A stretch of 37,096 nucleotides of DNA. Source: an uncultured Streptococcus sp. (GTDB taxonomy: Bacteria > Bacillota > Bacilli > Lactobacillales > Streptococcaceae). The position numbers were made by a program, and so were the translations under genes. The stretch lies in the NCBI GenBank assembly GCA_934215455.1, contig CAKPZX010000012.1, positions 1 through 37,096 on the forward strand. Direction: 5' to 3'. Below, piece after piece: positions 1 to 7,360 of the stretch. Within the stretch, counting starts at the first letter, position 1, and the number at the start of each line of letters is the position of its first letter. The notes under the pieces were generated by a model. It was given only the letters and a program-made list of their open reading frames with translations. It made no database searches and was not told the DNA's origin.

Positions 1-276
1 GAAACTGGCTTTAACGACCTTCAAAAACCTGAATTTATCAAACACGATAACTATGAGGTTGGTATCAAGATCGTCTACGATAAAGACACTCGTCAAATTC
101 TTGGAGCTCAAATGGTATCACGTGATAGCGCTATCTCAATGGCTATCCACATGTTCTCACTTGCGATTCAAGAACACGTGACGATTGATAAATTGGCTTT
201 GACAGACTTGTTCTTCTTGCCACACTTCAACAAACCTTACAACTACATCACAATGGCAGCTTTAACTGCTGAATAA
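1..276 (+). CDS. nox: NADH oxidase (H2O-forming), C-terminal part
   Basis: Open from the left edge in frame 1 and ending in TAA at 274-276, so only the last 91 residues are present. The visible part resembles the dimerisation domain of the CoA-disulfide reductase/NADH oxidase flavoprotein family, with the segments [17 protein letters not shown] and [13 protein letters not shown]. The streptococcal Nox enzyme reduces O2 to water with NADH in the cytosol, regenerating NAD+ and removing oxygen. FAD- and NAD-binding domains and the redox cysteine lie outside the window and cannot be checked. A strong terminator follows directly, so it probably ends its transcript. Confidence 0.88.
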   Translation, partial: ETGFNDLQKPEFIKHDNYEVGIKIVYDKDTRQILGAQMVSRDSAISMAIHMFSLAIQEHVTIDKLALTDLFFLPHFNKPYNYITMAALTAE

Positions 277-289
277 TGAATAAATGATA

Positions 290-322
290 AACAAAGCTAG
301 CGGTGCTAGTTTTGTTTTTTTT
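290..322 (+). terminator. Rho-independent terminator after nox
   Basis: A 12-bp stem (290-301 with 305-316, one G-T pair) encloses a 3-base loop and runs into a T tract at 312-322. It lies 13 bases after the nox stop codon. Confidence 0.85.
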
Positions 323-358
323 CTGTCTTTCCATGTATTCAGAGGCAGTGAAATAAGG

Positions 359-364
359 TATAAT
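359..364 (+). promoter_or_regulatory. -10 box for the CLC transporter gene
   Basis: A perfect TATAAT lies 31 bases before the ATG, between the nox terminator and the ribosome site AAGGAG (383-388). No convincing -35 box is seen 16-18 bases upstream, so only the -10 is called. Confidence 0.55.
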
Positions 365-395
365 GAATAGGATAAAAGTTTGAAGGAGTTAGGGA

Positions 396-1940
396 ATGTC
401 TGCTAAAGAAGAAGCCATAAAAAATGAATTTCAATTTGCCTCTAGTTCAATTGTGGCCCATATTGTCAGAGGTGTTCTGGTTGGGATCGTTGTGGGCTGC
501 ATCGTTTCGAGTTTTCGTTTTTTGATCGAACATATTTTTCATTTTGTTCAAGGCGTTTACAAGGAGATGCCTGGTCAACCACTTTATTTACTTGCTATGC
601 TATTGGGTTATGGGGTGATCGTACTGATTGCTGGTCGCCTTATTCGCACCAATCGGGATATCAAGGGATCAGGAATTCCACAAGTCGAAGCAGAGCTAAA
701 GGGTCTCTTAGCGGTCAGTTGGTGGGATACCCTGTGGAAGAAGTATATTCTAGGTGTCTTGGCCATCGGAAGTGGCTTGATGCTTGGTCGTGAAGGTCCT
801 AGTATTCAATTAGGAGCAATGGGTGGAAAAGGAGTGGCCCATCATTTGAAGGTCAGCCCGGTTGAGGAGCGGTCTTTGATTGCAAGTGGGGCTGCTGCTG
901 GTCTTGCGGCTGCCTTTAATGCACCTATAGCGGGGCTCCTATTTGTGGTTGAAGAAGTCTACCATCATTTTTCACGCTTCTTTTGGATTTCAACCTTGGC
1001 TGCTAGTTTGACGGCTAATTTTATTTCACTCAATGTCTTTGGTCAAACACCAGTGCTTCATATGCCACAAAATATTCCGCCGCTCCATCTGTCTCAGTAC
1101 TGGATTTATCTTTTTCTTGGAGTCTTTTTAGGGGCAGCAGGTTATGTCTACGAAGTAGTGGTTCTCAATATCGGTCGATTGTATCGCTTACTTGAGAAAA
1201 TTTTCCATGTTCCTTCACATTATTCTTCTTTATTTGCCTTTGTCTTGATTCTTCCAATCGGCTATTTCCTTCCACAGATTCTTGGTGGTGGGAACCAATT
1301 GGTCTTGGATTTAGCTCGAGTACCGTATCCAGTGCTGACCATCCTTCTCTATTTTTTGATCCGTTTCATCTGGAGTATGTTGAGCTATGGTAGTGGCCTG
1401 CCTGGAGGAATCTTCCTGCCCATACTGGCATTAGGATCACTTTTAGGAGCCATCGTTGGAACCTTCCTCCAAAACATTGGCTTTATCTCTCAAAACCAGC
1501 TGCCTCTTTTCATCATTTTAGGCATGAGTGGGTATTTTGGGGCTATTTCAAAAGCGCCCTTAACAGCTATGATCTTGGTAACAGAGATGGTCGGTGATAT
1601 TCGCAGTTTAATGCCCCTAGGTATGGTGACCTTGCTGGCTTATATGATCATGGATCTCTTCCATGGAGCGCCAGTCTATGAAGCCATGCTCGAGCAATTG
1701 TTGCCGGATAAGGCGCAAGAAGAAGGAGAGTTGACTTTAATTGAGATCCCTGTATCAGAAAAGATTGCAGGGAAGCAAGTTCATGAACTGCATCTCCCTC
1801 AAGATATCTTAATTACCACGCAAATGCGAAGCGGGAAGAGCTATACGGTCAATGGTGCGACCCGCTTGTATCTAGGTGATAGCATCTTTGTGGTGGTTAA
1901 AGAATCCGAAATCGGACGAGTCAAAGATATTCTTTTGTAA
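396..1940 (+). CDS. CLC-family Cl-/H+ antiporter with C-terminal RCK_C domain
   Basis: A 514-residue polytopic membrane protein of the CLC family. The signature segments are present: GSGIP (91-95), GREGP (131-135) with the gating glutamate E133, and GLPGGIFLP (334-342). The pair E186-E187 matches the position of the internal proton-pathway glutamate of E. coli ClC-ec1, favouring a coupled Cl-/H+ exchanger over a passive channel (inference). After the membrane core, residues about 440-514 look like a TrkA-C/RCK_C regulatory domain (VSEKIAGKQVHEL...LGDSIFVVV), found in many Gram-positive CLC proteins. The ATG at 396 has a good AAGGAG site. Flanked by a terminator upstream and the iron operon promoter downstream, it is probably monocistronic. 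Likely roles are acid or chloride homeostasis. Confidence 0.93.
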   Translation: MSAKEEAIKNEFQFASSSIVAHIVRGVLVGIVVGCIVSSFRFLIEHIFHFVQGVYKEMPGQPLYLLAMLLGYGVIVLIAGRLIRTNRDIKGSGIPQVEAELKGLLAVSWWDTLWKKYILGVLAIGSGLMLGREGPSIQLGAMGGKGVAHHLKVSPVEERSLIASGAAAGLAAAFNAPIAGLLFVVEEVYHHFSRFFWISTLAASLTANFISLNVFGQTPVLHMPQNIPPLHLSQYWIYLFLGVFLGAAGYVYEVVVLNIGRLYRLLEKIFHVPSHYSSLFAFVLILPIGYFLPQILGGGNQLVLDLARVPYPVLTILLYFLIRFIWSMLSYGSGLPGGIFLPILALGSLLGAIVGTFLQNIGFISQNQLPLFIILGMSGYFGAISKAPLTAMILVTEMVGDIRSLMPLGMVTLLAYMIMDLFHGAPVYEAMLEQLLPDKAQEEGELTLIEIPVSEKIAGKQVHELHLPQDILITTQMRSGKSYTVNGATRLYLGDSIFVVVKESEIGRVKDILL

Positions 1941-1946
1941 AAGACA

Positions 1947-1989
1947 GATTCTCAGAAAAGTTTTTCTATTATTAAATTTTCAGACAATT
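1947..1989 (+). promoter_or_regulatory. Two candidate CodY boxes upstream of the efe-tat operon
   Basis: The 15-mer AATTTTCAGACAATT at 1975-1989 matches the low-GC Gram-positive CodY consensus AATTTTCWGAAAATT at 14 of 15 positions and ends one base before the -35 box. A second, weaker match (12 of 15) lies at 1947-1961. Binding just upstream of or over a promoter is the usual arrangement for CodY repression. The match is seen directly; regulation is inference. Confidence 0.5.
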
Positions 1990-1990
1990 A

Positions 1991-2019
1991 TTGAAAAATG
2001 AGAAAATATCTGGTAAAAT
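1991..2019 (+). promoter_or_regulatory. Promoter of the efe-tat operon (extended -10)
   Basis: TTGAAA (1991-1996), a 17-base spacer and TAAAAT (2014-2019) preceded by TG at 2011-2012. This placement excludes the in-frame ATG at about 1991 as a translation start, since it would lie inside the promoter. Confidence 0.8.
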
Positions 2020-2050
2020 AAGGGCAAGAACAAATGAGGAGAAGTCTTTC

Positions 2051-2923
2051 ATGAAAAAATATAGTCTACTCTTATTGAGTGTTGCTCTTTTAGCAGGGTG
2101 TGCAAATTCTACTAGCAAGCAGTCCAGTCAAAAGACGCAAACAAGCTCAACAGTACAGTTGTCAAAGGCTGACCAAAAGACTTTGGACAATGCGACGGCT
2201 GAATACAAAGACTTTGTTGAAATGCAAATCGACCAATTGCTTAAGGATACAGAAGGATTCCGAGCTACGTTAAAAGACGGGAATTTGGAAGAAGCTAAAA
2301 AGCAATATCCCTTGATCCGTATGGCCTATGAACGTTCCGAACCAATTGCTGAAACCTTCGGAGAATCGGATGTCAAGATCGACTACCGCTTGGTGGATTA
2401 TGTGGATGAAAATAAATCAGAAGATGGCTGGTCAGGTTTCCACCGGATTGAGCGCATTCTTTGGGAAAACAATACCACAGATGGAACAGACAAATACGCT
2501 GACCAACTGGTGAACGATATCAAGGAGTTGAAAGCTAAAATTGCTACAGTAGAAGTCACACCGGATATCATGTTGACCGGAGCTGTCGATTTGCTCAATG
2601 AAGTGGCAACGCAAAAGATTACAGGTGAAGAAGAAGTCTTCTCTCATACAGATCTTTACGACTTCCGTGCCAACATTGAAGGGGCTGAAAAGATCTTCTC
2701 TCTCTTTAAACCCTTGATTGAGAAAAAAGATGCCAAATTGGTTAAAACCTTGGAATCAGAATTTAAGAATGTTAATGCTTTATTGGACAAACACATGACA
2801 GATGATTCAAACTATAAGTCTTACACAGATTTATCCAAGGAAGATACCAAGGAATTGGCAGAAGCTGTGACCAAACTTGGTGAACCCTTGTCTCAAATGG
2901 GTGTGATTTTAGATGGGAAATAA
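2051..2923 (+). CDS. efeO: EfeM/EfeO-type iron-uptake lipoprotein (M75/imelysin domain)
   Basis: A 290-residue lipoprotein from the ATG at 2051, which has a GAGGAG-like site 5' of it and yields a proper lipoprotein signal (LLAGC, lipidated C17). The longer in-frame reading from 1991 overlaps the promoter and was not used. The mature part is a single M75/imelysin domain with the HxxE motif at H131-E134 (GFHRIERILWE). There is no cupredoxin domain, so it is the short EfeM form rather than full EfeO. In the EfeUOB system this extracellular protein binds iron and hands it to the permease. It is first in the operon, six bases before efeB. Confidence 0.9.
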   Translation: MKKYSLLLLSVALLAGCANSTSKQSSQKTQTSSTVQLSKADQKTLDNATAEYKDFVEMQIDQLLKDTEGFRATLKDGNLEEAKKQYPLIRMAYERSEPIAETFGESDVKIDYRLVDYVDENKSEDGWSGFHRIERILWENNTTDGTDKYADQLVNDIKELKAKIATVEVTPDIMLTGAVDLLNEVATQKITGEEEVFSHTDLYDFRANIEGAEKIFSLFKPLIEKKDAKLVKTLESEFKNVNALLDKHMTDDSNYKSYTDLSKEDTKELAEAVTKLGEPLSQMGVILDGK

Positions 2924-2928
2924 GAAAA

Positions 2929-4134
2929 ATGGCTGACGAAAAATTTTTAGATAAAAAAATGGACCGTCGTGAATTTCTTAAAAAAGCAGGTATTGGAGGG
3001 GCTGGTCTAGCGCTGGGCCTCTCTGGTGCATCTGCTTTTTTCGCTAATCAAGACAGTTCCAGCAAAAAAGCTTATGATGGGGATGAAGACATCTCCTTTT
3101 ATGGCAAGCATCAAGCAGGGATTACAACGGCCATGCAGAAGGCTTGCTACTTAGTTGTGTTAGACCTTCACACGACGGACAAAAAAGAAGTCATCCAGCT
3201 CTTTAAAGACTGGACCGATTATAGTAGTAAATTAGTCGAAGGAGAGTTGGTCAAAAAAGATGGAGCCAATGCCCTCTTGCCACCAACAGATACAGGTGAA
3301 ACAGTGGGACTCAACCCCTATCGGTTGAGCCTGACTTTTGGGGTATCGGCTTCCTTTCTAAAGAAACTAGGCTTGGAGTCCAAACGTCCCAAACTCTTTC
3401 GTGATTTGCCTCCATTTCCAAAGGAACAGTTGCAGGACAAATATACAGGTGGCGATATCGTCATTCAGGCCTGTGCAGATGATGAGCAAGTAGCCTTTCA
3501 TGCTGTGCGAAATCTGATTCGTAAGGGTCGCAATACTATTACCATGAAGTGGAGCAAATCAGGCTTTGCAGCTATTGGAGACCGAAAAGAAACGCCCCGC
3601 AACCTCTTTGGTTTCAAGGATGGAACAGCAAATGTCACGACTGAGAAGGATTTTGACAAGGTCGTCTGGACTGATAGCAAGGATTGGATGAAGGGTGGTT
3701 CCTATATGGCTCTTCGCCTAGTGCAAATGCACTTGGAAACTTGGGACCGAACCAATTTGCAGGAGCAGGAAAACACTTTTGGTCGCTACAAGGAGTCCGG
3801 TGCTCCCTTTGGTAAAACCAACGAATTTGATGAGGTAGATTTATCTAAACTACCTGTAGATTCACATGTTCGTTTGGCCAAAGAAGTGGATCGACCGATT
3901 TTACGGCGGTCTTATTCCTATTCGGATGGCATCAATGAACAAACCGGGCAATTTGATGCTGGCTTGATCTTTATCGCCTTTCAAAAGGATCCGAACAGCT
4001 TTGTCAAAATCCAAACCAACTTGGGTGCGGTAGATAAAATGAACGAGTACATCACCCATATCGGAAGTGGACTCTTTGCTTGCTTTGCAGGCGTTGAGAA
4101 AGGAGGTTATCTTGGTCAAGCACTCTTTGAATAA
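2929..4134 (+). CDS. efeB: EfeB: Tat-exported DyP-type heme peroxidase
   Basis: A 401-residue protein with a textbook twin-arginine signal (DRREFLKK, R13-R14) followed by a Gly/Ala/Leu-rich hydrophobic stretch. The dye-decolourising peroxidase core shows the GFKDG motif (228-232, catalytic D231), the likely heme-ligating histidine H313 in DSHVRLA, and the conserved ILRRSY segment (R326/R327). EfeB is the heme peroxidase partner of EfeU/EfeO, proposed to act in ferrous iron oxidation or iron release outside the membrane. The ATG at 2929 has only a weak ribosome site; M11 is a possible alternative that would keep the RR motif. The neighbouring tatC and tatA are its probable dedicated export apparatus. 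Confidence 0.92.
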   Translation: MADEKFLDKKMDRREFLKKAGIGGAGLALGLSGASAFFANQDSSSKKAYDGDEDISFYGKHQAGITTAMQKACYLVVLDLHTTDKKEVIQLFKDWTDYSSKLVEGELVKKDGANALLPPTDTGETVGLNPYRLSLTFGVSASFLKKLGLESKRPKLFRDLPPFPKEQLQDKYTGGDIVIQACADDEQVAFHAVRNLIRKGRNTITMKWSKSGFAAIGDRKETPRNLFGFKDGTANVTTEKDFDKVVWTDSKDWMKGGSYMALRLVQMHLETWDRTNLQEQENTFGRYKESGAPFGKTNEFDEVDLSKLPVDSHVRLAKEVDRPILRRSYSYSDGINEQTGQFDAGLIFIAFQKDPNSFVKIQTNLGAVDKMNEYITHIGSGLFACFAGVEKGGYLGQALFE

Positions 4135-5797
4135 ATTCTTGATCTTGTTCGGCCTTCTTGCCTTGTTCTGGACTCATCCAGTGGCTGCGGACTCTTATAG
4201 CGATCTCTTTATCAAGATCACAGATGCAACAACCGCTGTAGAAAATAAGGACCAGGAAAAGGCCAAAGAATTGATCGCTGAGATTCAGGCTGATTTTGAA
4301 TCCAAAGACCACCATGATTCCAAGGCAGGGAAAAAAGTTAGCCAAGCCCTGGCTATAAAAGGGGAGGTAACCAAAGACGATCTCACCAAGATCTCATCAG
4401 CCTTGCTGGCTTTTGAAAAAGAGCAAAATCCGGTCGATTTAGAGGCGGAAAAAGACAAACTCGTCAGTCACCTCGAACCTTATTTTAAGAACCTACAAGA
4501 GGCCATTACAGCTAAGGATCTGGATAAAACTCGTCAAACCTATGCTGATCTCAATAATACCTGGACGCGAAACGAAGCGGTGGTAAGAGATCACAGCACA
4601 GCTTATTATGGCAAAATCGAGACGGCCATTTCGCTCTTGCGCAGTAGTATTGAAACAGAGCCCACCGATTTCACCAACATCCAGTCCTCTTATGATGACC
4701 TCAAAAATGGGATTGATGCCTTTGTAAAAGGAGAAGCCATTAGCAGTGCCAGTACGGATTTGACGCTGAACGATGGGATCAAGCTTTTGGAGAAGGCGCA
4801 AAGCCAATTTCAATCCGGCGACGATAAATCTGCAGCAGCAACTATGAAGCAGTTCATCATGATATGGCCAACTATCGAAGGGGATGTCAGCACGACCAAT
4901 CCAAGTCTCTACACGCGCGTAGAGAGCGAATCTCCGGTTATTATGGTCAAGGGGAAAGAAAAGGCCTATCAAGAGAAATTACAAGCCTTGATCAGGGACC
5001 TGTCTGCGATCGATACGACAGCTTCTTACAACGCCTTTGATGCCATGTTGATTCTTCTGCGTGAAGGAGTAGAAGCTCTTCTGATCGTCATGGCGCTTGT
5101 GACGACCCTTAAGGCCGCTAAGATGAAGAAAGGCCTCAAATGGGTCTACGGTGGAGCTATTGCTGGTGTTCTTGCCAGTGCAGCGATTGCTCTTGTTTTG
5201 CAAGTAGCATTTCCAGCCGTTACTTCGGGGTCTAACCGGGAAATCATAGAAGGTGGCGTTGGGATTTTCGCTGTGGTCATGATGATCCTCATCGGAATTT
5301 GGCTCCACAGCAAGTCCTCTGTCAAACAGTGGAATGCCTTTATGGACCGTCAAATGAAGACAGTGACGGCTACAGGAAGCTTTGTCTCGATGTTTGCCCT
5401 CAGTTTCTTAGCAGTCTTTCGTGAAGGGGCTGAGACCATTCTCTTTTATGTCGGGATCATTCCGCGGATTACAACCGCGAATTTCTTACTGGGAATCGGG
5501 CTTGCTATAGCCGTTCTCATCATCATTGCAGTGGCCATGACCAAGGCTAGTCAAGCTATCCAACCTCACAGAATCTTTTTCATTCTAACTTGGTTGATTT
5601 ACGCCTTGGCCTTCAAGATGCTCGGTGTCAGCATTCACGCCCTTCAGTTGACCAATATCCTCCCTAGCCATTTGGTCAATGGACTTCCAACCATAGATTG
5701 GGCCGGCATCTATCCAAGCTGGGAAGTTCTTCTTCCCCAAGGAATCTTTGTGGCCTTGATCGCTTTTATCACGGTGAGACAGCATGGCAAAGAGTAG
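4112..5797 (+). CDS. efeU: EfeU: FTR1-family iron permease with large extracytoplasmic N-domain
   Basis: The start chosen is TTG at 4112, because an AAAGGAGG site lies just before it (about 4100-4106) and translation from there gives a clean signal peptide ending PVAA-D (cleavage after residue 26). The in-frame ATG at 4067 has no such support. The product is 561 residues. Residues about 27-300 are hydrophilic and alpha-helical, predicted outside the membrane. Residues about 310-560 form the multi-helix permease with the two REGxE iron-binding motifs at 317-321 and 437-441. FTR1/EfeU moves iron across the membrane. It overlaps efeB by 23 bases and tatC by 14, indicating translational coupling. 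Confidence 0.9.
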   Translation: MVKHSLNKFLILFGLLALFWTHPVAADSYSDLFIKITDATTAVENKDQEKAKELIAEIQADFESKDHHDSKAGKKVSQALAIKGEVTKDDLTKISSALLAFEKEQNPVDLEAEKDKLVSHLEPYFKNLQEAITAKDLDKTRQTYADLNNTWTRNEAVVRDHSTAYYGKIETAISLLRSSIETEPTDFTNIQSSYDDLKNGIDAFVKGEAISSASTDLTLNDGIKLLEKAQSQFQSGDDKSAAATMKQFIMIWPTIEGDVSTTNPSLYTRVESESPVIMVKGKEKAYQEKLQALIRDLSAIDTTASYNAFDAMLILLREGVEALLIVMALVTTLKAAKMKKGLKWVYGGAIAGVLASAAIALVLQVAFPAVTSGSNREIIEGGVGIFAVVMMILIGIWLHSKSSVKQWNAFMDRQMKTVTATGSFVSMFALSFLAVFREGAETILFYVGIIPRITTANFLLGIGLAIAVLIIIAVAMTKASQAIQPHRIFFILTWLIYALAFKMLGVSIHALQLTNILPSHLVNGLPTIDWAGIYPSWEVLLPQGIFVALIAFITVRQHGKE

Positions 5798-6503
5798 AGC
5801 AGATGAAATGACCATTGTTGAACATTTGGTCGAATTTCGAAAACGATTGATCGCAGTGGCCTTGTGCTATATTATCGTCTTTCTGGTGGCTTTTGTATTT
5901 GGTGGAGAACTCTATCAAGCCTTGACGGCTAGCCTGCATCAAAAACTGCTGGTACTGGGACCGAATGATATCCTCTGGATCTATGTATCGCTGGCCAATC
6001 TTACAGCCTTTAGCCTGACCTTACCCTTTATTGTCTACCAGATTTGGCAATTTGTAAGGCCGGCTCTGAAGGAGAAGGAGGCGCGTGCAGTCTTTGCCTA
6101 CATCCCAGCTAGCTTTATTTGCTTTGTGCTGGGGCTTGCATTTGGTTATTTCTTTGTCAGTCCAGCTATTTTAGAGGTCCTGATGCGCTTGGGAGAAGGG
6201 CTATTTGATACCCAATTGACGGCACAAAATTATTTAACCTTCTTATGGCACACCACCTTGCCTTTAGGGGTCTTGTTTGAGTTACCAGTTTTGGTCGCTT
6301 TTCTGACCTCGATTGGGCTCTTGACACCACAGTTTTTAATAACCTACCGCCGTTACGCATACTTTGTTCTGCTGGTCTTAGCCGTCGTGCTAACCCCTGC
6401 AGACTTTATCAGTGACTTGGCCATGACACTCCCTTTAATCCTCTTATTTGAAGTCAGTGTCGCCATCAGTAAAGTCATCTATTCAAGAAAAAGGAGAAAC
6501 TAA
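5784..6503 (+). CDS. tatC: Twin-arginine translocase subunit TatC
   Basis: A 239-residue integral membrane protein with the TatC N-terminal signature (TIVEHLVEFRKRL, residues 10-22), which contributes to the twin-arginine signal binding site, and six predicted membrane helices. Length is normal for Gram-positive TatC. It overlaps the efeU end by 14 bases and shares one base with tatA, so the genes are co-translated. The start has a weak ribosome site; M9 is another possible start. With TatA it forms a minimal two-component Tat system, and EfeB is the only Tat substrate visible here. Confidence 0.93.
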   Translation: MAKSRADEMTIVEHLVEFRKRLIAVALCYIIVFLVAFVFGGELYQALTASLHQKLLVLGPNDILWIYVSLANLTAFSLTLPFIVYQIWQFVRPALKEKEARAVFAYIPASFICFVLGLAFGYFFVSPAILEVLMRLGEGLFDTQLTAQNYLTFLWHTTLPLGVLFELPVLVAFLTSIGLLTPQFLITYRRYAYFVLLVLAVVLTPADFISDLAMTLPLILLFEVSVAISKVIYSRKRRN

Positions 6504-6700
6504 TGGGAATTTTACGTGATATTGGAGCACCAGGTTTGATCATCATCATCCTGGGCGCCCTCTTGATTTTTGGACCAAAACGCCTGCCAGAGTTAGGCCA
6601 GTCTATCGGCAAAATGTTTGCTGAGTTTAAGGCTGCTGTCAATAAAGGCAGTGAAGAAGCCGATCAAGACACCAAAGAAGCTAAAGAAGAAAAAGAATAA
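6503..6700 (+). CDS. tatA: Sec-independent translocase TatA
   Basis: A 65-residue protein with one N-terminal membrane helix (about 8-23), the hinge FGPKRLPELG and an amphipathic helix, then a highly charged tail rich in Glu and Lys. This is the TatA pore-forming family. Its ATG overlaps the tatC stop codon by one base. No tatB is present, as usual in Firmicutes, where TatA does both jobs. It is the last gene of the efe-tat operon. Confidence 0.92.
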   Translation: MGILRDIGAPGLIIIILGALLIFGPKRLPELGQSIGKMFAEFKAAVNKGSEEADQDTKEAKEEKE

Positions 6701-6710
6701 TCAGACAATT
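6696..6710 (+). promoter_or_regulatory. Weak CodY-like box before the small membrane peptide gene
   Basis: AATAATCAGACAATT overlaps the tatA stop codon and matches the CodY consensus at 12 of 15 positions. It shares the exact 10-mer TCAGACAATT with the stronger box in front of the efe operon (1980-1989) and lies 12 bases upstream of the next -35 box. Confidence 0.3.
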
Positions 6711-6722
6711 TTCAAAATTCTA

Positions 6723-6772
6723 TTGAGTTCGATTGCATAAAAAGGTATAATAAGACAAGTACTTGCAATCGA
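6723..6772 (+). promoter_or_regulatory. Promoter and inverted-repeat operator of the small membrane peptide gene
   Basis: TTGAGT (6723-6728), 17 bases, TATAAT (6746-6751). A perfect 9-bp inverted repeat, TCGATTGCA (6729-6737) and TGCAATCGA (6764-6772), brackets the -10 box. The left arm lies in the spacer and would not be transcribed, so the symmetry suggests a DNA-binding site rather than an RNA hairpin. Confidence 0.6.
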
Positions 6773-6786
6773 CGAAGGAGGAAACC

Positions 6787-6897
6787 ATGATTATTACGAT
6801 TTTGTCACTCATTTTCTATTTCAGCTATATCGGATTCTTATGCTGGTTGGTCGTAAAAATTGTCGAAAAATTGTTCAATTTCTTGTTGAACCGTTAA
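6787..6897 (+). CDS. 36-residue single-span membrane peptide
   Basis: A short gene with an excellent GAAGGAGG ribosome site (about 6774-6781), its own near-consensus promoter 36 bases upstream and a terminator right behind it, so expression as an independent unit is well supported. The product starts MIITILSLIF and is hydrophobic through about residue 23, then ends in an amphipathic, Lys-containing tail (VVKIVEKLFNFLLNR). There is one cysteine (C19) and no signal cleavage site. No family is recognised. Such peptides often modulate a membrane complex or act as type I toxins; nothing here decides between these. No antisense RNA promoter was recognised opposite it, which argues mildly against a type I toxin. 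Confidence 0.6.
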   Translation: MIITILSLIFYFSYIGFLCWLVVKIVEKLFNFLLNR

Positions 6898-6906
6898 TAA
6901 AGAAAC

Positions 6907-6938
6907 AATCCATTTCACCCTGAGTGAGTGGATTTTTT
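6907..6938 (+). terminator. Rho-independent terminator after the small membrane peptide gene
   Basis: Stem AATCCA/TGGATT (6907-6912 with 6929-6934) continues inward as TTCAC/GTGAG across one bulged T, with a T tract at 6933-6938. Confidence 0.75.
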
Positions 6939-7034
6939 GTATCCTGTTTATTTAGAAGAAAGCAAATAGCAAGAGAGAGCTCAACGGTCTGAGATTGAAG
7001 ACAAGTCGTATCAAAAACTTTCCTTAAGTGAGTA

Positions 7035-7133
7035 CGGACGTCAGCGAACTTCTACGAAGTTCCATGACTAATTATTGAGCCTAAGGTCTCAATAATTCCG
7101 AGTGCCTGAAACGTTATTGTTTCAGGCACTTTT
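7035..7133 (+). ncRNA. Structured intergenic element ending in a terminator-like hairpin
   Basis: Within the gap 6898-7360, three successive perfect or near-perfect hairpins can be drawn: GTCA-gc-GAACTTC with GAAGTTC-ca-TGAC (7040-7068), ATTATTGAG with CTCAATAAT (7071-7096), and an 11-bp stem GTGCCTGAAAC/GTTTCAGGCAC (7102-7129) followed by TTTT. CGGA (7035-7038) and TCCG (7097-7100) could close the first two into a three-way junction. It could be a small RNA, a leader relic or a repeated intergenic element. No convincing promoter was found in front of it. Confidence 0.35.
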
Positions 7134-7198
7134 CTCACAGCGGAAAGTTTCGATATTTTATTAACTTATTATACTTTAAGATAGTTTGTTTACATTCT

Positions 7199-7221
7199 AA
7201 GAGACCCTGTGGTCTCTTTTT
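7199..7221 (+). terminator. Rho-independent terminator in the gap before the immunity island
   Basis: Perfect 8-bp stem AAGAGACC/GGTCTCTT with a CTGT loop and a five-base T tract. It isolates the next promoter (7253-7281) from the structured element upstream. Confidence 0.75.
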
Positions 7222-7252
7222 ACTTATCTAATTTCCCTAGCTAGTGACTAAC

Positions 7253-7281
7253 TTGAACTTCAAACTGTATTTCGGTATGAT
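7253..7281 (+). promoter_or_regulatory. Promoter of the accessory island
   Basis: TTGAAC (7253-7258), 17-base spacer, TATGAT (7276-7281), 79 bases before the first island gene. It could serve the whole run of co-directional genes to 12285, since no strong terminator was seen inside it. Confidence 0.6.
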
Positions 7282-7360
7282 AGTAGATAATAGATTTACG
7301 GTTTGTTTGTGAGAACTTAACTGAGTAATATGCAAAGGCTGTAGTTAAGAAGGAGAAGGA

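Noticed and set aside
1977..1997. TTTTCA/TGAAAA dyad as a Fur- or MtsR-type iron box
   Set aside because: The symmetry is short and poor against those consensus sites, while the same bases match CodY at 14 of 15 positions.
1991..2050. Longer in-frame start for the EfeM lipoprotein
   Set aside because: The extra 20 codons overlap the -35 and -10 boxes, and the ATG at 2051 gives a correct lipoprotein signal.
4493..4972. 159-codon open frame opposite efeU
   Set aside because: Antisense to a well-supported gene, with no ribosome site or recognisable domain; its Cys/His/Arg-rich composition fits a shadow frame.
6787..6897. Type I toxin call for the 36-residue peptide
   Set aside because: Size and hydrophobicity fit, but no antisense RNA promoter was recognised opposite it, so function was left open.
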